Source: an uncultured Gammaproteobacteria bacterium
GTDB lineage: Bacteria > Pseudomonadota > Gammaproteobacteria > JAADHQ01
Direction: 5' to 3'
Length of the DNA stretch: 35,018 nt
Assembly (NCBI GenBank): GCA_947258655.1
Contig: CAMYJD010000033.1
Coordinates: 1-35,018 of the forward strand
Both the position numbers and the translations under genes were made by a program. Shown here one piece after another: positions 23,607-32,801 of the stretch (the first letter of the stretch is position 1; each line of letters begins with the position of its first letter). The notes beneath the pieces are model-generated. The model was given only the letters and a program-made list of their open reading frames with translations, was not told the origin of the DNA and did not search any database.

Positions 23607-25019
23607 TTATTGTAATGATGCCAGCGTGTTGGTTTTGATCAGGTCAAGTTGCGTAACCAGGCTTTTGGCCTTGGTTTTGAAGTCGGCACGGTATTTTTTC
23701 GGTAATGGCGAGGCCTTGGGCAGGCGCACGGTGAGTGGATTGCGATGAACGCCATTGACGCGGAATTCAAAATGCAGATGCGGGCCGGTTGCCAGACCGG
23801 TACTGCCAATATAGCCAATGACCTGTCCCTGTTTGACACGACTGCCGATGCGGGATCGTTTGTTATAGCTGCGCATATGTGCATAGAGCGTGCTGTAGGC
23901 ACTGCCGTGTTTGATAATAATGGTCTTGCCATAGCCGCCCTTATTGCCCTTGAAGACAATCTTGCCATCACCGGTAGCCTTGATCGGGGTGCCACGGCTG
24001 GCGGCATAATCGACACCCTTGTGCGCCCTGATCTTGTTCAGGATCGGGTGTTTTCTTCCCAGGCTGAAGCGTGAACTGATGCGTGAAAATTCAACCGGGG
24101 AGCGCAGGAAGGCCTTGCGCATGCTCATGCCGTCGGGAGAATAATAACGGGCCTGGCCGTTTTTATCCTCATAGCGTATGGCCCTGTAGGTCTTGCCGCG
24201 ATTATGGAATTCAGCTGCGAGAATATTGCCATCCCTGATCTTTTTGTCATCAAGAAAGATTTCTTCATAGATGACGGTAAAATGATCGCCTTTGCGCATA
24301 TCCAGCGCGAAGTCGATGTCCCAGCCGAATATATTCGCCAGATGCATGGTCATGTTGTCGGACAGGCCCGCCGACTGCCCGGCCAGGAACAGGGAATGGG
24401 TTATATTGGCGCTGCTATGGGCGATACGCTTATCAAGACTTTTTGTTAATGTCTCCGCATCAAAGCCGCTGCTGTTCTTTTTGATTTGCAGGCTATTGGC
24501 GATGTCATACTGATAGACAAGCTGATGTAATGCGCCCTGCTCATCGAGTTGGAAGCGGATGTTTTGACCGGGGCGTATGTTGGCCAGTTTACGTGCGGAT
24601 TTGTCTGTATTTATTACCTGGTGTAATACACTGGCGCTGATCCCGAGCCTGGAAAAGATCTGCGCCATTGTGTCGCCGCTTTTGACCTTGACGGTTTTCC
24701 AGTTCAGTGATGTATCCTCGGCGCTATCTGCGGACCTGGTCAATGGTAATTGCAGCGAGTTGACCTGGGGCTCGTCGGGTAATGACAGTGATTCGATGAT
24801 CCGCTGCGTCTTGGCTGGTTGCAGGGATGATTCAATGTTTGACTGCTTTTCTGTTATGGTGTCTTTTTTATTGGCCCCGGCCTGGTTCGGCATCAGGCTG
24901 AATCCGATGGTCAGCCCGACGGCAATGGCGGTAATCAATAGCAAATGCGCCTTTTCCGGACGGAATTTGCCCGGGCTATTGATTTCCTGAGTTGAGAAGT
25001 TCTTATAGTCGTGTCGCAT
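23607..25019 (-). CDS. mepM: M23-family peptidoglycan DD-endopeptidase, MepM-like
   Basis: A 470-residue envelope protein. It has a short cytoplasmic basic N-terminus, a membrane anchor at about residues 25-45 (LLLITAIAVGLTIGFSLM) and a LysM/OapA-like domain (VKVKSGDTMAQIFSRLGISASVLHQV). A central domain follows, then the M23 LytM peptidase near 320-425. Zinc ligands are HKGVDYAASRG (H and D) and GPHLHFEFRVNG (HLH). MepM/YebA cuts peptide cross-links during wall growth. The length and order agree with E. coli MepM (about 440 aa). It precedes anmK and is divergent from tyrS, an arrangement conserved in several gammaproteobacteria. The symbol is by similarity of layout. Confidence 0.9.
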   Translation of the reverse strand: MRHDYKNFSTQEINSPGKFRPEKAHLLLITAIAVGLTIGFSLMPNQAGANKKDTITEKQSNIESSLQPAKTQRIIESLSLPDEPQVNSLQLPLTRSADSAEDTSLNWKTVKVKSGDTMAQIFSRLGISASVLHQVINTDKSARKLANIRPGQNIRFQLDEQGALHQLVYQYDIANSLQIKKNSSGFDAETLTKSLDKRIAHSSANITHSLFLAGQSAGLSDNMTMHLANIFGWDIDFALDMRKGDHFTVIYEEIFLDDKKIRDGNILAAEFHNRGKTYRAIRYEDKNGQARYYSPDGMSMRKAFLRSPVEFSRISSRFSLGRKHPILNKIRAHKGVDYAASRGTPIKATGDGKIVFKGNKGGYGKTIIIKHGSAYSTLYAHMRSYNKRSRIGSRVKQGQVIGYIGSTGLATGPHLHFEFRVNGVHRNPLTVRLPKASPLPKKYRADFKTKAKSLVTQLDLIKTNTLASLQ

Positions 25020-25276
25020 GAATATCTTCTAATGCACGGAATTTATTTGCTTTTGCGTGTAACTTTAGCGGTCTTTGCATAGCTGGTCAATGCCTGTGTA
25101 AAAAATTTTTAACACTCGAATAACGTTCAGTGTTCGCCCCGTCGTGGCGCAGAGATTAGCTGGCCTTGGCAGGACCTTGTTCATATTATCGGCATTTCAT
25201 TGGTAATGTTTACCAACATGCAGTATCTTTTGTGCCCGGATCACAGAATATTAATACATATTAATCAAGGTTAGTT

Positions 25277-26476
25277 ATGACTAGTCAGCCTCAGGCCATG
25301 GATATTATTCAGCGCGGGACCGATGAAATCCTGCTGGAAAAAGATTTACAGGACAAGTTGGGTAGCGGCAAGCCGCTACGTATCAAGGCAGGCTTTGATC
25401 CCACCGCACCGGATCTACACCTGGGGCATACGGTGCTGATCAACAAACTCAGACAATTCCAGGATCTGGGTCATGAGGTCTTGTTCCTGATCGGTGATTT
25501 TACCGGCATGATCGGAGATCCGACCGGCAAGAGTGCAACCCGTCCGCCGTTGACGCGTGACGAGGTCATCGAGAATGCACGCAGTTATGAACAGCAGATA
25601 TTCAAGATCCTGGACCCGGAAAAGACCCTGGTCATGTTCAATTCCAGCTGGATGAATGAGATGTCGCCGGCGGACCTGATTGAGCTTGCCGCCAAACACA
25701 CGGTGGCACGAATGCTAGAGCGCGATGATTTCAGCAAGCGCTACAAGTCCGGCCAATCGATCTCGATCCATGAATTTCTGTATCCGCTGATCCAGGGCTA
25801 TGATTCTGTGGCGATGAAGGCCGATGTCGAACTGGGAGGTACGGACCAGAAGTTCAATCTGCTGGTCGGTCGTCAGCTGCAGGAGACCTATGGCCAGAAA
25901 CCGCAGGTGGTTATCACGATGCCGATCCTCGAGGGACTGGACGGGGTGCAGAAAATGTCCAAGTCGCTGGGTAACTATATCGGTATCAGTGAGGCGCCGG
26001 ATGATATGTTCGGCAAATTGATGTCGATCTCCGACGACTTGATGTGGCGCTATTTTGAATTATTGAGCTTTCGTCCCATGGCGGAAATCGAGCAGTTCAG
26101 GCAGGAAGTCAGTGCAGGGAAAAATCCGCGTGATATCAAATTCCTGTTGTGCGAGGAAATCATTGAGCGCTTTCATGATCGTGATGCCGCTGTCAGGGCT
26201 CGCGACAACTTCATCGCCCGCTTTCAACAAGGCGCCATGCCCGATGATATGCCGGAAGTCGAATTGAAAACGGATGGTACATCAATAGCGATTGCTAATC
26301 TGCTCAAGGAGGCGGGATTGGTGAAAAGCACCTCAGAAGCCCTGCGCATGATCAAACAGGGCGCGGTCAAGATCGATGGTGAAAAGCTGACCGATGCCAA
26401 ATTCGTAATCAAGCCCGGTACACAGCACGTCTACCAGGTTGGTAAGCGTCGTTTTGCACGCATAACAATCATTTAG
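25277..26476 (+). CDS. tyrS: Tyrosyl-tRNA synthetase
   Basis: A 399-residue class I synthetase that charges tRNA-Tyr. The HIGH-type motif is HLGH (48-51) in [14 protein letters not shown] and the KMSKS motif is at 226-230 ([12 protein letters not shown]). The tyrosine-binding region includes [33 protein letters not shown]-terminal S4 RNA-binding domain (about 335-395, [18 protein letters not shown]) completes it. The sequence resembles the TyrZ-like bacterial subgroup more than E. coli TyrS. In many gammaproteobacteria tyrS lies just before an rRNA operon. Here the signalling genes at 26674-34523 sit between them. Confidence 0.96.
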   Translation: MTSQPQAMDIIQRGTDEILLEKDLQDKLGSGKPLRIKAGFDPTAPDLHLGHTVLINKLRQFQDLGHEVLFLIGDFTGMIGDPTGKSATRPPLTRDEVIENARSYEQQIFKILDPEKTLVMFNSSWMNEMSPADLIELAAKHTVARMLERDDFSKRYKSGQSISIHEFLYPLIQGYDSVAMKADVELGGTDQKFNLLVGRQLQETYGQKPQVVITMPILEGLDGVQKMSKSLGNYIGISEAPDDMFGKLMSISDDLMWRYFELLSFRPMAEIEQFRQEVSAGKNPRDIKFLLCEEIIERFHDRDAAVRARDNFIARFQQGAMPDDMPEVELKTDGTSIAIANLLKEAGLVKSTSEALRMIKQGAVKIDGEKLTDAKFVIKPGTQHVYQVGKRRFARITII

Positions 26477-26673
26477 ACACTTACGCCTTCACCTGGAACT
26501 GTCCGGTAAAAATCCAATTCCGGATGGTGGAAGGACGCTCGCATATACGCATTAATTGCCATGTAACATTTGTTTTCATTATCGCTACTTCAATACCGAT
26601 AAAATAATGCTAGATTATCATTAATAGCAATACCTTCAGGGAAATATGTGTATTCGCGGGATTATGATAATTT

Positions 26674-27645
26674 ATGCGTGCTTTATTAATAATTGTGCAT
26701 ATGCTCTGTTTGTTGTTGCAGAGCGGGTGTGAACAGGCTGGAGAGGATAAAGTCATCGATACCGGTGCCAGGCTGGACGATGCTGAGCTAATAACATTCA
26801 AGCACAATAAAGAGGGGAATGTGCATGCGCAAGCGCAACAGGTCATCCGTTTCGGTTTCGATCTGCGCGCAAGCCCCCGGGAAGATGCAAGACAATATCT
26901 TCCGTTTCTTGATTATCTGCAACGTGAGACCGGATATCCATTCGAGTTGCGCTTTACCCCTGCTGGTCGCGATATCATCGATGAACTCGGTCATGGGGAA
27001 GTCCATCTGGCCGCAGTCGGGGCTACCAGTTATCTGAAGGCGAGGGAAAAATACGGCGTTAAAATACTGGCCCGGGGATTGAACAAGGAGGGCCGTGCCG
27101 AGTATCGCTCGATGATCGTGGTCAGGCCGGATGCCAAGATCAAGCGCATCGAAGAACTCCGTGGTAAACGCATGGCCTTTGGCGATATCAATTCAACCCA
27201 GGGTCATTTGATACCGCGGATTATATTTGCAGAAAAGGGTATCGAGCTGGAGCAGTTCGCCAGCTATCAATACACGGTCTCTCATCGCAATTGCGCCAAG
27301 GCAGTTGTCACGGCCCAGGCCGATGCCTGCGGCATGCAGGACACGATGGCAAAACATCTGCAGGCGAATGGCGATATCCGCATTGTGCATGTTTCCAGTT
27401 ATTTTCCATCAAGCGGTGTGGCCATCAACAAGGACGTTGATAAAAAAGTCAGGGACAGGATACGCCGCGCCCTGCTGGAGTTCGATCCTGTCGGTCATGA
27501 CAGCAACGGTCTGTATAACTGGCATAAGACAGAAATGCCCCTGGGTTTCACTGTTGCCGAGGATGCCGATTACGAACACCTGTACAATTGGCTGGTACGT
27601 CTCGGATTGATGGATGGATCCCCGCCTGATACTGGAGACAGATAG
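26674..27645 (+). CDS. PhnD/AioX-like periplasmic binding lipoprotein
   Basis: A 323-residue binding protein. LLLQSGC is a lipobox with Cys19, so it is a lipoprotein facing the periplasm. The mature part follows the phosphate/phosphonate-binding (PhnD) fold: IRFGFDLRASPREDARQYLPFLDYLQRETGYPFELR, then GEVHLAAVGATSYLKA, RIEELRGKRMAFGD-NSTQGH and SHRNCAKAVVTAQADACGMQD. C207 and C219 lie in the ligand region. No ABC permease or ATPase is nearby. The stop codon (27643-27645) directly abuts the start of a histidine kinase, so it is probably a sensor subunit and not an importer part. PhnD-like AioX does this for arsenite. The actual ligand is unknown. Confidence 0.82.
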   Translation: MRALLIIVHMLCLLLQSGCEQAGEDKVIDTGARLDDAELITFKHNKEGNVHAQAQQVIRFGFDLRASPREDARQYLPFLDYLQRETGYPFELRFTPAGRDIIDELGHGEVHLAAVGATSYLKAREKYGVKILARGLNKEGRAEYRSMIVVRPDAKIKRIEELRGKRMAFGDINSTQGHLIPRIIFAEKGIELEQFASYQYTVSHRNCAKAVVTAQADACGMQDTMAKHLQANGDIRIVHVSSYFPSSGVAINKDVDKKVRDRIRRALLEFDPVGHDSNGLYNWHKTEMPLGFTVAEDADYEHLYNWLVRLGLMDGSPPDTGDR

Positions 27646-30228
27646 ATGAGGCTGTCGTATAAAATCATTGTGCTGGTCATATCCCTGACAATATTATTTG
27701 CAATTACATCTACTTTTATTGTCTCGAGAGTTATCCAGGACAGGATTCGCGGTGAAAATCTGCAATGGAGCCAGGTGCTGGCAGATTCGCTTGCAGTCGC
27801 CATTAGCGAGTTTGTTGTTGATCGTGATGTATTCCATGTGCGCAGTGTACTGAATGATCTTATACAACGCAGGGACAAGATCGGCTATGCATACGTGACG
27901 GACTTTGATGGCGATGTGATGACGCATACCTTCAAGGATGGATTTCCGCGGGTTTTGCTCGAGCAGATTAACGACAAACATTACCGCTATGCCCCGTTTG
28001 AGCTTGAGACAGTTTCGGGCAGTTATCTCGATGTTTCCTATCATCTCATAGAAGATATGAAAGCACATATCCATATCGGCATCGATCGTGATGCGGAGAT
28101 TCAATTATTACGCAATGTCAGGCGCGATATCGTCCTGGTTTCGCTGATGATCGGTCTTGTCGGTGCGCTGCTGGCCCTGTTTCTGGGCAGGAGACTGACC
28201 CGGCCACTGGCTAGTCTGGCAGATAATATCATTGCCTATAGTCAGGGTGAGTACAGGGCAGCTAAACTGACTGGCTCGAGTGATGTCGAGATTAACAAGG
28301 TTTCCCGTGCCTTCAATGATATGTTGGAAAAGCGCAAGGAGTCCGAGGCAGAGCAGCGCAGGCTAATGTCTATTCTGGATGTAACCCCTGACCTTGTCGG
28401 TATCGCGGACAAGGAAGGGAAAACCCTTTATCTAAACAGGGCGGGGCGTGAATTGATGGGCTTTTCCGGGGGCGAGGATTTATCGGGAATACCCTTGAGC
28501 AGTTACCATCCAGAAGACGTTGCCGAGCTGATTACCGCTGAGGGTATTCCGACGGCCAAAAAAGAAGGTAGATGGATTAATGAAACGCCTTTTCTTGCCC
28601 GTGACGGGCAATTATTCGTTACCTCTCAGGTGTTGCTTGCGCATAAGTCCACAGATGGTGCGATTGAGTATTTCTCCACCGTTGCACGCGATATTACCGA
28701 ACAAAAGGCGGCAGAAAATCTGCAGAAACGCCTGGGCCGTCTTCTTGATCAATCGTTCAACGAAATCTATGTATTCGATGCACAAAGCCTGTGTTTTACC
28801 CAGGTGAACCTGGGTGCACGGGAAAACCTCGGCTACAGCATGGATGAACTCATGTGCATGACGCCAGTAGATATCAAGCCCGAATTTGACAGAAAGCGCT
28901 TTTCACAACTGATCCAGCCATTACGTGACGGTATCCAACGTAAAATCCAGTTTGAAACAGAACACGAACGCAAGAATGGCACGTTATACCCTGTGGCTGT
29001 GAATCTGCAACTGATCAATGAAGAGCCCCCTGTTTTCATTGCGGTCATTGAGGATATTACAGAACGCAAGAAAGCCGAGAGAGCCCTGCGTGAGAGCGAA
29101 CAACGCTTCCAGACCATGGCTCGGGTTTCTCCTGTAGGTATTTTCCAGACCGATCAGCAGGGACAATGTCTGTATGTCAATAAGCGCTGGACAGAAATTG
29201 CAGGTATAGATGCCGAACAGGCGCTGGGTAACGGCTGGTCGAATGCGCTGCATCCTCTCGATCGAGAACGTGTATATACTGAATGGATCTCAGCAGCCGA
29301 AAGTAAAACGCCATTCCGATCGGAATACCGTTACAAGCGGCCTGATAATTCGTTTGCTTGGGTTTTTGGTCAGGCCGCTGCCGTATATGACGATCACGAT
29401 GCGTTGAGTGGCTACGTGGGAACGATAACCGATATTAGCGAACGCAAACAGGTTGAGCAGGAATTGCTCGATTACAAATTGAACCTGGAAAAGAAAGTTG
29501 AGCAGCGTACCGACGAGTTAAAAGAGATCAACCGGGAGCTGGAGGCCTTCAGTTATTCTGTCTCGCATGACCTGCGCACTCCGTTACGTAGTGTAGCCGG
29601 TTTCAGCCAGATGTTGGTGGAGGATTACAAGGACAAACTCGATGATACCGCCAATGATTACCTGTCACGGATCAGTGCCGGGGCCAAACGTATGGGTATC
29701 CTGATAGACGATTTATTGCAATTATCGCGTACCGGCCGCGAAGAAATGAAGTATGAGGAAATAGACCTCAGTGCGCTGGCCGGGAAACTGGTCGAAGAAC
29801 TGCGCCAGGCAGACCCGGAGCGCCAGGTGGAGGTCAGGATCGCGCAGGGTGCGCGCGCAATGGGAGACCACCTTTTATTATCCAGCGTCTTGCAGAACCT
29901 GCTTGGGAATGCCTGGAAGTTTACCCGCTTCAGTGAAAACGCCAGTATCGAATTCGACTATGAGCTACAAGGGGACAGCATAGTTTGCTATGTAAAGGAC
30001 AATGGGGTGGGGTTCAATATGAAATACGCCGACAAGCTGTTTGGTGTGTTTCAGCGTCTGCATGCGGACACACGATATCAAGGTACCGGCGTGGGGTTGG
30101 CCATTGTCCAGCGCATTATTCATCGGCATGAAGGTAAGGTATGGGCTGAATCCGAAGAAGGCAAGGGGGCGACATTTTTCTTTACCTTGCAAGCAGTCAC
30201 GGCTGATAGAGCCGTAGCAGCTGATTAA
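27646..30228 (+). CDS. Membrane histidine kinase with HAMP and three PAS domains
   Basis: An 860-residue sensor kinase. TM1 lies at about 7-27, a small periplasmic domain at 28-160, TM2 at about 162-181 and HAMP at 182-235. PAS1 (about 237-354), PAS2 (362-475) and PAS3 (484-602) follow, each ending in a DITE/DISER-type sequence. A coiled coil leads to HisKA with phospho-His641 in FSYSVSHDLRTPLRS. The ATPase domain has LLGNAWKFT (N box), DNGVGFN (G1), FGVFQRLH (F box) and GTGVGLAIVQRI (G2). It starts immediately after the stop of the PhnD-like lipoprotein gene, which probably gives it the signal. The last response step may be the REC proteins downstream. All catalytic boxes are intact. Confidence 0.93.
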   Translation: MRLSYKIIVLVISLTILFAITSTFIVSRVIQDRIRGENLQWSQVLADSLAVAISEFVVDRDVFHVRSVLNDLIQRRDKIGYAYVTDFDGDVMTHTFKDGFPRVLLEQINDKHYRYAPFELETVSGSYLDVSYHLIEDMKAHIHIGIDRDAEIQLLRNVRRDIVLVSLMIGLVGALLALFLGRRLTRPLASLADNIIAYSQGEYRAAKLTGSSDVEINKVSRAFNDMLEKRKESEAEQRRLMSILDVTPDLVGIADKEGKTLYLNRAGRELMGFSGGEDLSGIPLSSYHPEDVAELITAEGIPTAKKEGRWINETPFLARDGQLFVTSQVLLAHKSTDGAIEYFSTVARDITEQKAAENLQKRLGRLLDQSFNEIYVFDAQSLCFTQVNLGARENLGYSMDELMCMTPVDIKPEFDRKRFSQLIQPLRDGIQRKIQFETEHERKNGTLYPVAVNLQLINEEPPVFIAVIEDITERKKAERALRESEQRFQTMARVSPVGIFQTDQQGQCLYVNKRWTEIAGIDAEQALGNGWSNALHPLDRERVYTEWISAAESKTPFRSEYRYKRPDNSFAWVFGQAAAVYDDHDALSGYVGTITDISERKQVEQELLDYKLNLEKKVEQRTDELKEINRELEAFSYSVSHDLRTPLRSVAGFSQMLVEDYKDKLDDTANDYLSRISAGAKRMGILIDDLLQLSRTGREEMKYEEIDLSALAGKLVEELRQADPERQVEVRIAQGARAMGDHLLLSSVLQNLLGNAWKFTRFSENASIEFDYELQGDSIVCYVKDNGVGFNMKYADKLFGVFQRLHADTRYQGTGVGLAIVQRIIHRHEGKVWAESEEGKGATFFFTLQAVTADRAVAAD

Positions 30229-30312
30229 ATGAAGTGCCCTGCTATTTTAACAAGGCGCTGGTATTGCACTGCAGTGGATCATGGCGCGATCAATGCAGTG
30301 GAGAACTGAAGT

Positions 30313-32043
30313 ATGTTGTCAACAATAAGAGCGCGTATCCTGTATCCATTCATGCTAGCCATGCTGTTGCTTATCCTCGGTGGTGTTGTCACCAGTATCT
30401 ATATCTCCCGTTATCAGCTGAATGAGCATACACAGGATTTGCACGATTCCCTGTTGCATGTACAATCCCTGACGCAGCAACAGGAGGCACAGGCAATCGC
30501 CGGAATGCTGGATATCATCAGGGATGATGCGCAATTAATACAGGCCTGGGATGCCAGATCGCGTGAGGCATTATTGAAGCGTGCCAACGAGTTGTATCGT
30601 CATCTGAACGGCCGTCATGATATCACCCATTTTTATTTCCATGAACTTGACAGAAAGGTTTTTTTGCGTGTCCATCAGTCGCACCGCTTTGGCGATATCG
30701 TCGAACGCTCGACCCTGTTAAAGGCCGTGCAGACGGCGAAACCTGCCTATGGCCTGGAAATCGGTGTGCTTGGCAGTTTCGTCTTGCGCTATGTATCACC
30801 CTGGTATATAGATGGCAGGCTGGTTGGCTATATAGAACTGGGTAAGGAACTGGATAAGCTGGCGCGCAAGGTGGCCAATATTCTCGATATCGAGCTTTAT
30901 ATGTTCATCAACAAAGAATTGCTGTCGCGCGAGAACTGGGAAAGTTTTCATGTGATTCAGCAACACAATACCGGCGACAATACCATTCCATTCTGGGAAA
31001 AATTCCCTGATGTGGTCATGACCGAGCATACGTCCATGCTGCCCGCACGGATCTCGGCGCAGATCAATCGGGAATATTTGCATAACGAGCAAGTGGTGGA
31101 GCTTAGGGATAAAGCATTCGGGTATGATTTTTATGGCGGTACCATCGCGTTGCATGATATCAATGACAACGAGGTTGGGCATTTGCTGTTTTTGCATGAT
31201 GTATCTGATATTCGTTTAAATAATATCAGGACGGCATCCTTTCTGGGTCTGATCGGCGCCGCCTTGATGATCATTATTATGTATTTTTTATATCGCTACC
31301 TGGGTAATATAGAAAATGATATAAACATGTCACACCAGGGACTCGAGGATGAAATTGATCGGCATAAAAGGACCGAGGTCGATTTGTTAAGACACAGGAA
31401 AGAGCTCGAGAGTAGTAATGCCGAGCTCGAGTCATATAGCTATTCGATCGCGCATGATCTGCGCGCGCCGTTGCGCTCCATCGTTGGTTTCAGTCAGATT
31501 GTCAAAGACGAGGCGCTGGATCGTCTTGATGAAAGTGAAAGGCAGAATCTGCAGCGCGTCATCGATGCGGGTCGCAGTATGGCGGAACTGATTGATGATA
31601 TTCTACAGTTGGCGAGAATGAGTCGGCAGGAACTGGTGATCTCGCAAATAGATCTGGGCGAAATAGCACAAAAGATCTTTGCAGACTATCAGTTGTCACA
31701 TCCACAGCATACAGTCAATCTGCACCTGCAGGGCAATCTTGTTGCCATGGCCGATAAACTGCTACTGGATAGGTTATTGTTTAATCTGTTGGAAAATGCC
31801 TTCAAATATACCGTTAGTGTGCCCGCGGCAGAAATTGTACTCGGAAGCAGGATGGAGGACGATAAGCACATATTTTTTGTGCGTGATAATGGTATCGGTT
31901 TTGATATGCGTTTTGTCGACAAGATCTTCATGCCGTTTCAGCGACTACACGTCGGTCAACAGTACCACGGCACGGGTGTCGGGCTTGCTATTGTCAAACG
32001 TATCGTTGACAGGCATGGAGGCATGGAGGCAGGGTGTGGGTAG
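30313..32043 (+). CDS. dCache-type histidine kinase, C-terminus truncated by an 8-bp duplication
   Basis: A 576-residue kinase as read. TM1 lies at about 10-30. The periplasmic dCache_3-like domain contains HFYFHELDRKVFLRVHQSHRFGD and VLGSFVLRYVSPWYIDGRLVGYIELGKEL. TM2 lies at about 307-327. HisKA has H381 in SYSIAHDLRAPLRS. The ATPase boxes LLENAFKYT, DNGIGFD, MPFQRLH and GTGVGLAIVKRI are present. After DRHGG the frame runs into MEAGCG-stop. Removing one copy of the tandem 8-mer at 32012-32027 restores RVWVESTIDKGSTFYFTL and a stop at 32094-32096 (591 aa). The natural last strands of the ATPase fold are therefore missing. It lies 84 bp after the PAS kinase, with GGAG before the ATG. Confidence 0.9.
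   Translation: MLSTIRARILYPFMLAMLLLILGGVVTSIYISRYQLNEHTQDLHDSLLHVQSLTQQQEAQAIAGMLDIIRDDAQLIQAWDARSREALLKRANELYRHLNGRHDITHFYFHELDRKVFLRVHQSHRFGDIVERSTLLKAVQTAKPAYGLEIGVLGSFVLRYVSPWYIDGRLVGYIELGKELDKLARKVANILDIELYMFINKELLSRENWESFHVIQQHNTGDNTIPFWEKFPDVVMTEHTSMLPARISAQINREYLHNEQVVELRDKAFGYDFYGGTIALHDINDNEVGHLLFLHDVSDIRLNNIRTASFLGLIGAALMIIIMYFLYRYLGNIENDINMSHQGLEDEIDRHKRTEVDLLRHRKELESSNAELESYSYSIAHDLRAPLRSIVGFSQIVKDEALDRLDESERQNLQRVIDAGRSMAELIDDILQLARMSRQELVISQIDLGEIAQKIFADYQLSHPQHTVNLHLQGNLVAMADKLLLDRLLFNLLENAFKYTVSVPAAEIVLGSRMEDDKHIFFVRDNGIGFDMRFVDKIFMPFQRLHVGQQYHGTGVGLAIVKRIVDRHGGMEAGCG
32012..32030 (+). repeat. 8-bp tandem duplication, frameshifting
   Basis: GGCATGGA at 32012-32019 is repeated exactly at 32020-32027 and followed by GGC. 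Deleting one unit makes the kinase frame continue with the normal family ending, so the second copy is an insertion within an ancestral intact gene. Slipped-strand replication would make and reverse this. Confidence 0.88.
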
Positions 32044-32359
32044 AATCGACTATCGATAAAGGTAGTACGTTTTACTTCACCTTGGGCACTAGCTAACGCT
32101 TTCAGGTACGTTAAAAATATATATGGCATTGAAACTGGACTTGCTTGTGTAAACACGTTATATATTCAAAAAGGGCTTACAATTATTATGTTAAATAATT
32201 AGCTAGTTAAGCTAGAATAATAATGTGTTGCGTGCAAACGTGTTCAGGGTATTAACTGGGTAATCCCATTAGAATAGTACATATAATTGGCTATAGTCTA
32301 TTGGCTGGCACCAGTGCTGAAATGTATAAACACAATTGAACTAACAGTATGGTAATCGA

Positions 32360-32800
32360 ATGGCGGATAAATATATATTGCTCATTGAAGACAATCCCGA
32401 CGACGAAGCGTTGACATTGCGAGCGCTGAAGAAAAACAATATTCAAAATAATGTTGAGGTGTGTCGGGATGGTGTTGATGCGCTGGATTTTCTGTTTCGT
32501 CGTGGTGCACATGAACAACGCGATATCGCATCATTTCCACACCTGATCCTGCTCGATCTAAAGCTGCCGAAGTTGGATGGGCTGGAGGTACTGAGGGCGA
32601 TACGCAATCATCAATCGACGCGCTTGCTCCCTGTTGTCATCCTGACGACCTCTAATGAAGATAAGGATGTCGTTGGCAGTTACGAGTCGGGGGCAAACAG
32701 CTATATCCGCAAGCCTGTAGATTTCGAACAGTTTATGGAGTTAGTCAGGCAACTGGGCCGGTACTGGCTGGTAATGAATGAATCGCCCGTGGGCAGATGA
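32360..32800 (+). CDS. Single-domain response regulator, Rcp1-like
   Basis: A 146-residue stand-alone receiver. Acidic residues are in LLIEDNPDDEAL (E10, D11), the phospho-acceptor is D66 in ILLDLKLPKLDGLEVL, the switch Thr lies in VVILTTSNEDKDV, and the Lys is in SYIRKPVDFEQF. The DNPDDE start, the loop FRRGAHEQRD before the phospho-site and the lack of an output domain are typical of Rcp1-type regulators, which pair with phytochrome-like or PAS kinases. It probably relays phosphate from one of the two upstream kinases. Its 3' end overlaps or abuts the REC-GGDEF-EAL gene (TGA 32798-32800, next ATG at 32802). Confidence 0.92.
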   Translation: MADKYILLIEDNPDDEALTLRALKKNNIQNNVEVCRDGVDALDFLFRRGAHEQRDIASFPHLILLDLKLPKLDGLEVLRAIRNHQSTRLLPVVILTTSNEDKDVVGSYESGANSYIRKPVDFEQFMELVRQLGRYWLVMNESPVGR

Positions 32801-32801
32801 C

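Noticed and set aside
26612-26636. Possible Fur box before the PhnD-like gene
   Set aside because: Contains AATGATAATC on the minus strand, but only about 11 of 19 consensus positions match and the second half-site is missing.
32182-32223. AT-rich imperfect dyad upstream of the response regulator gene
   Set aside because: Composed mostly of A and T with short interrupted stems. Expected by chance at this composition.
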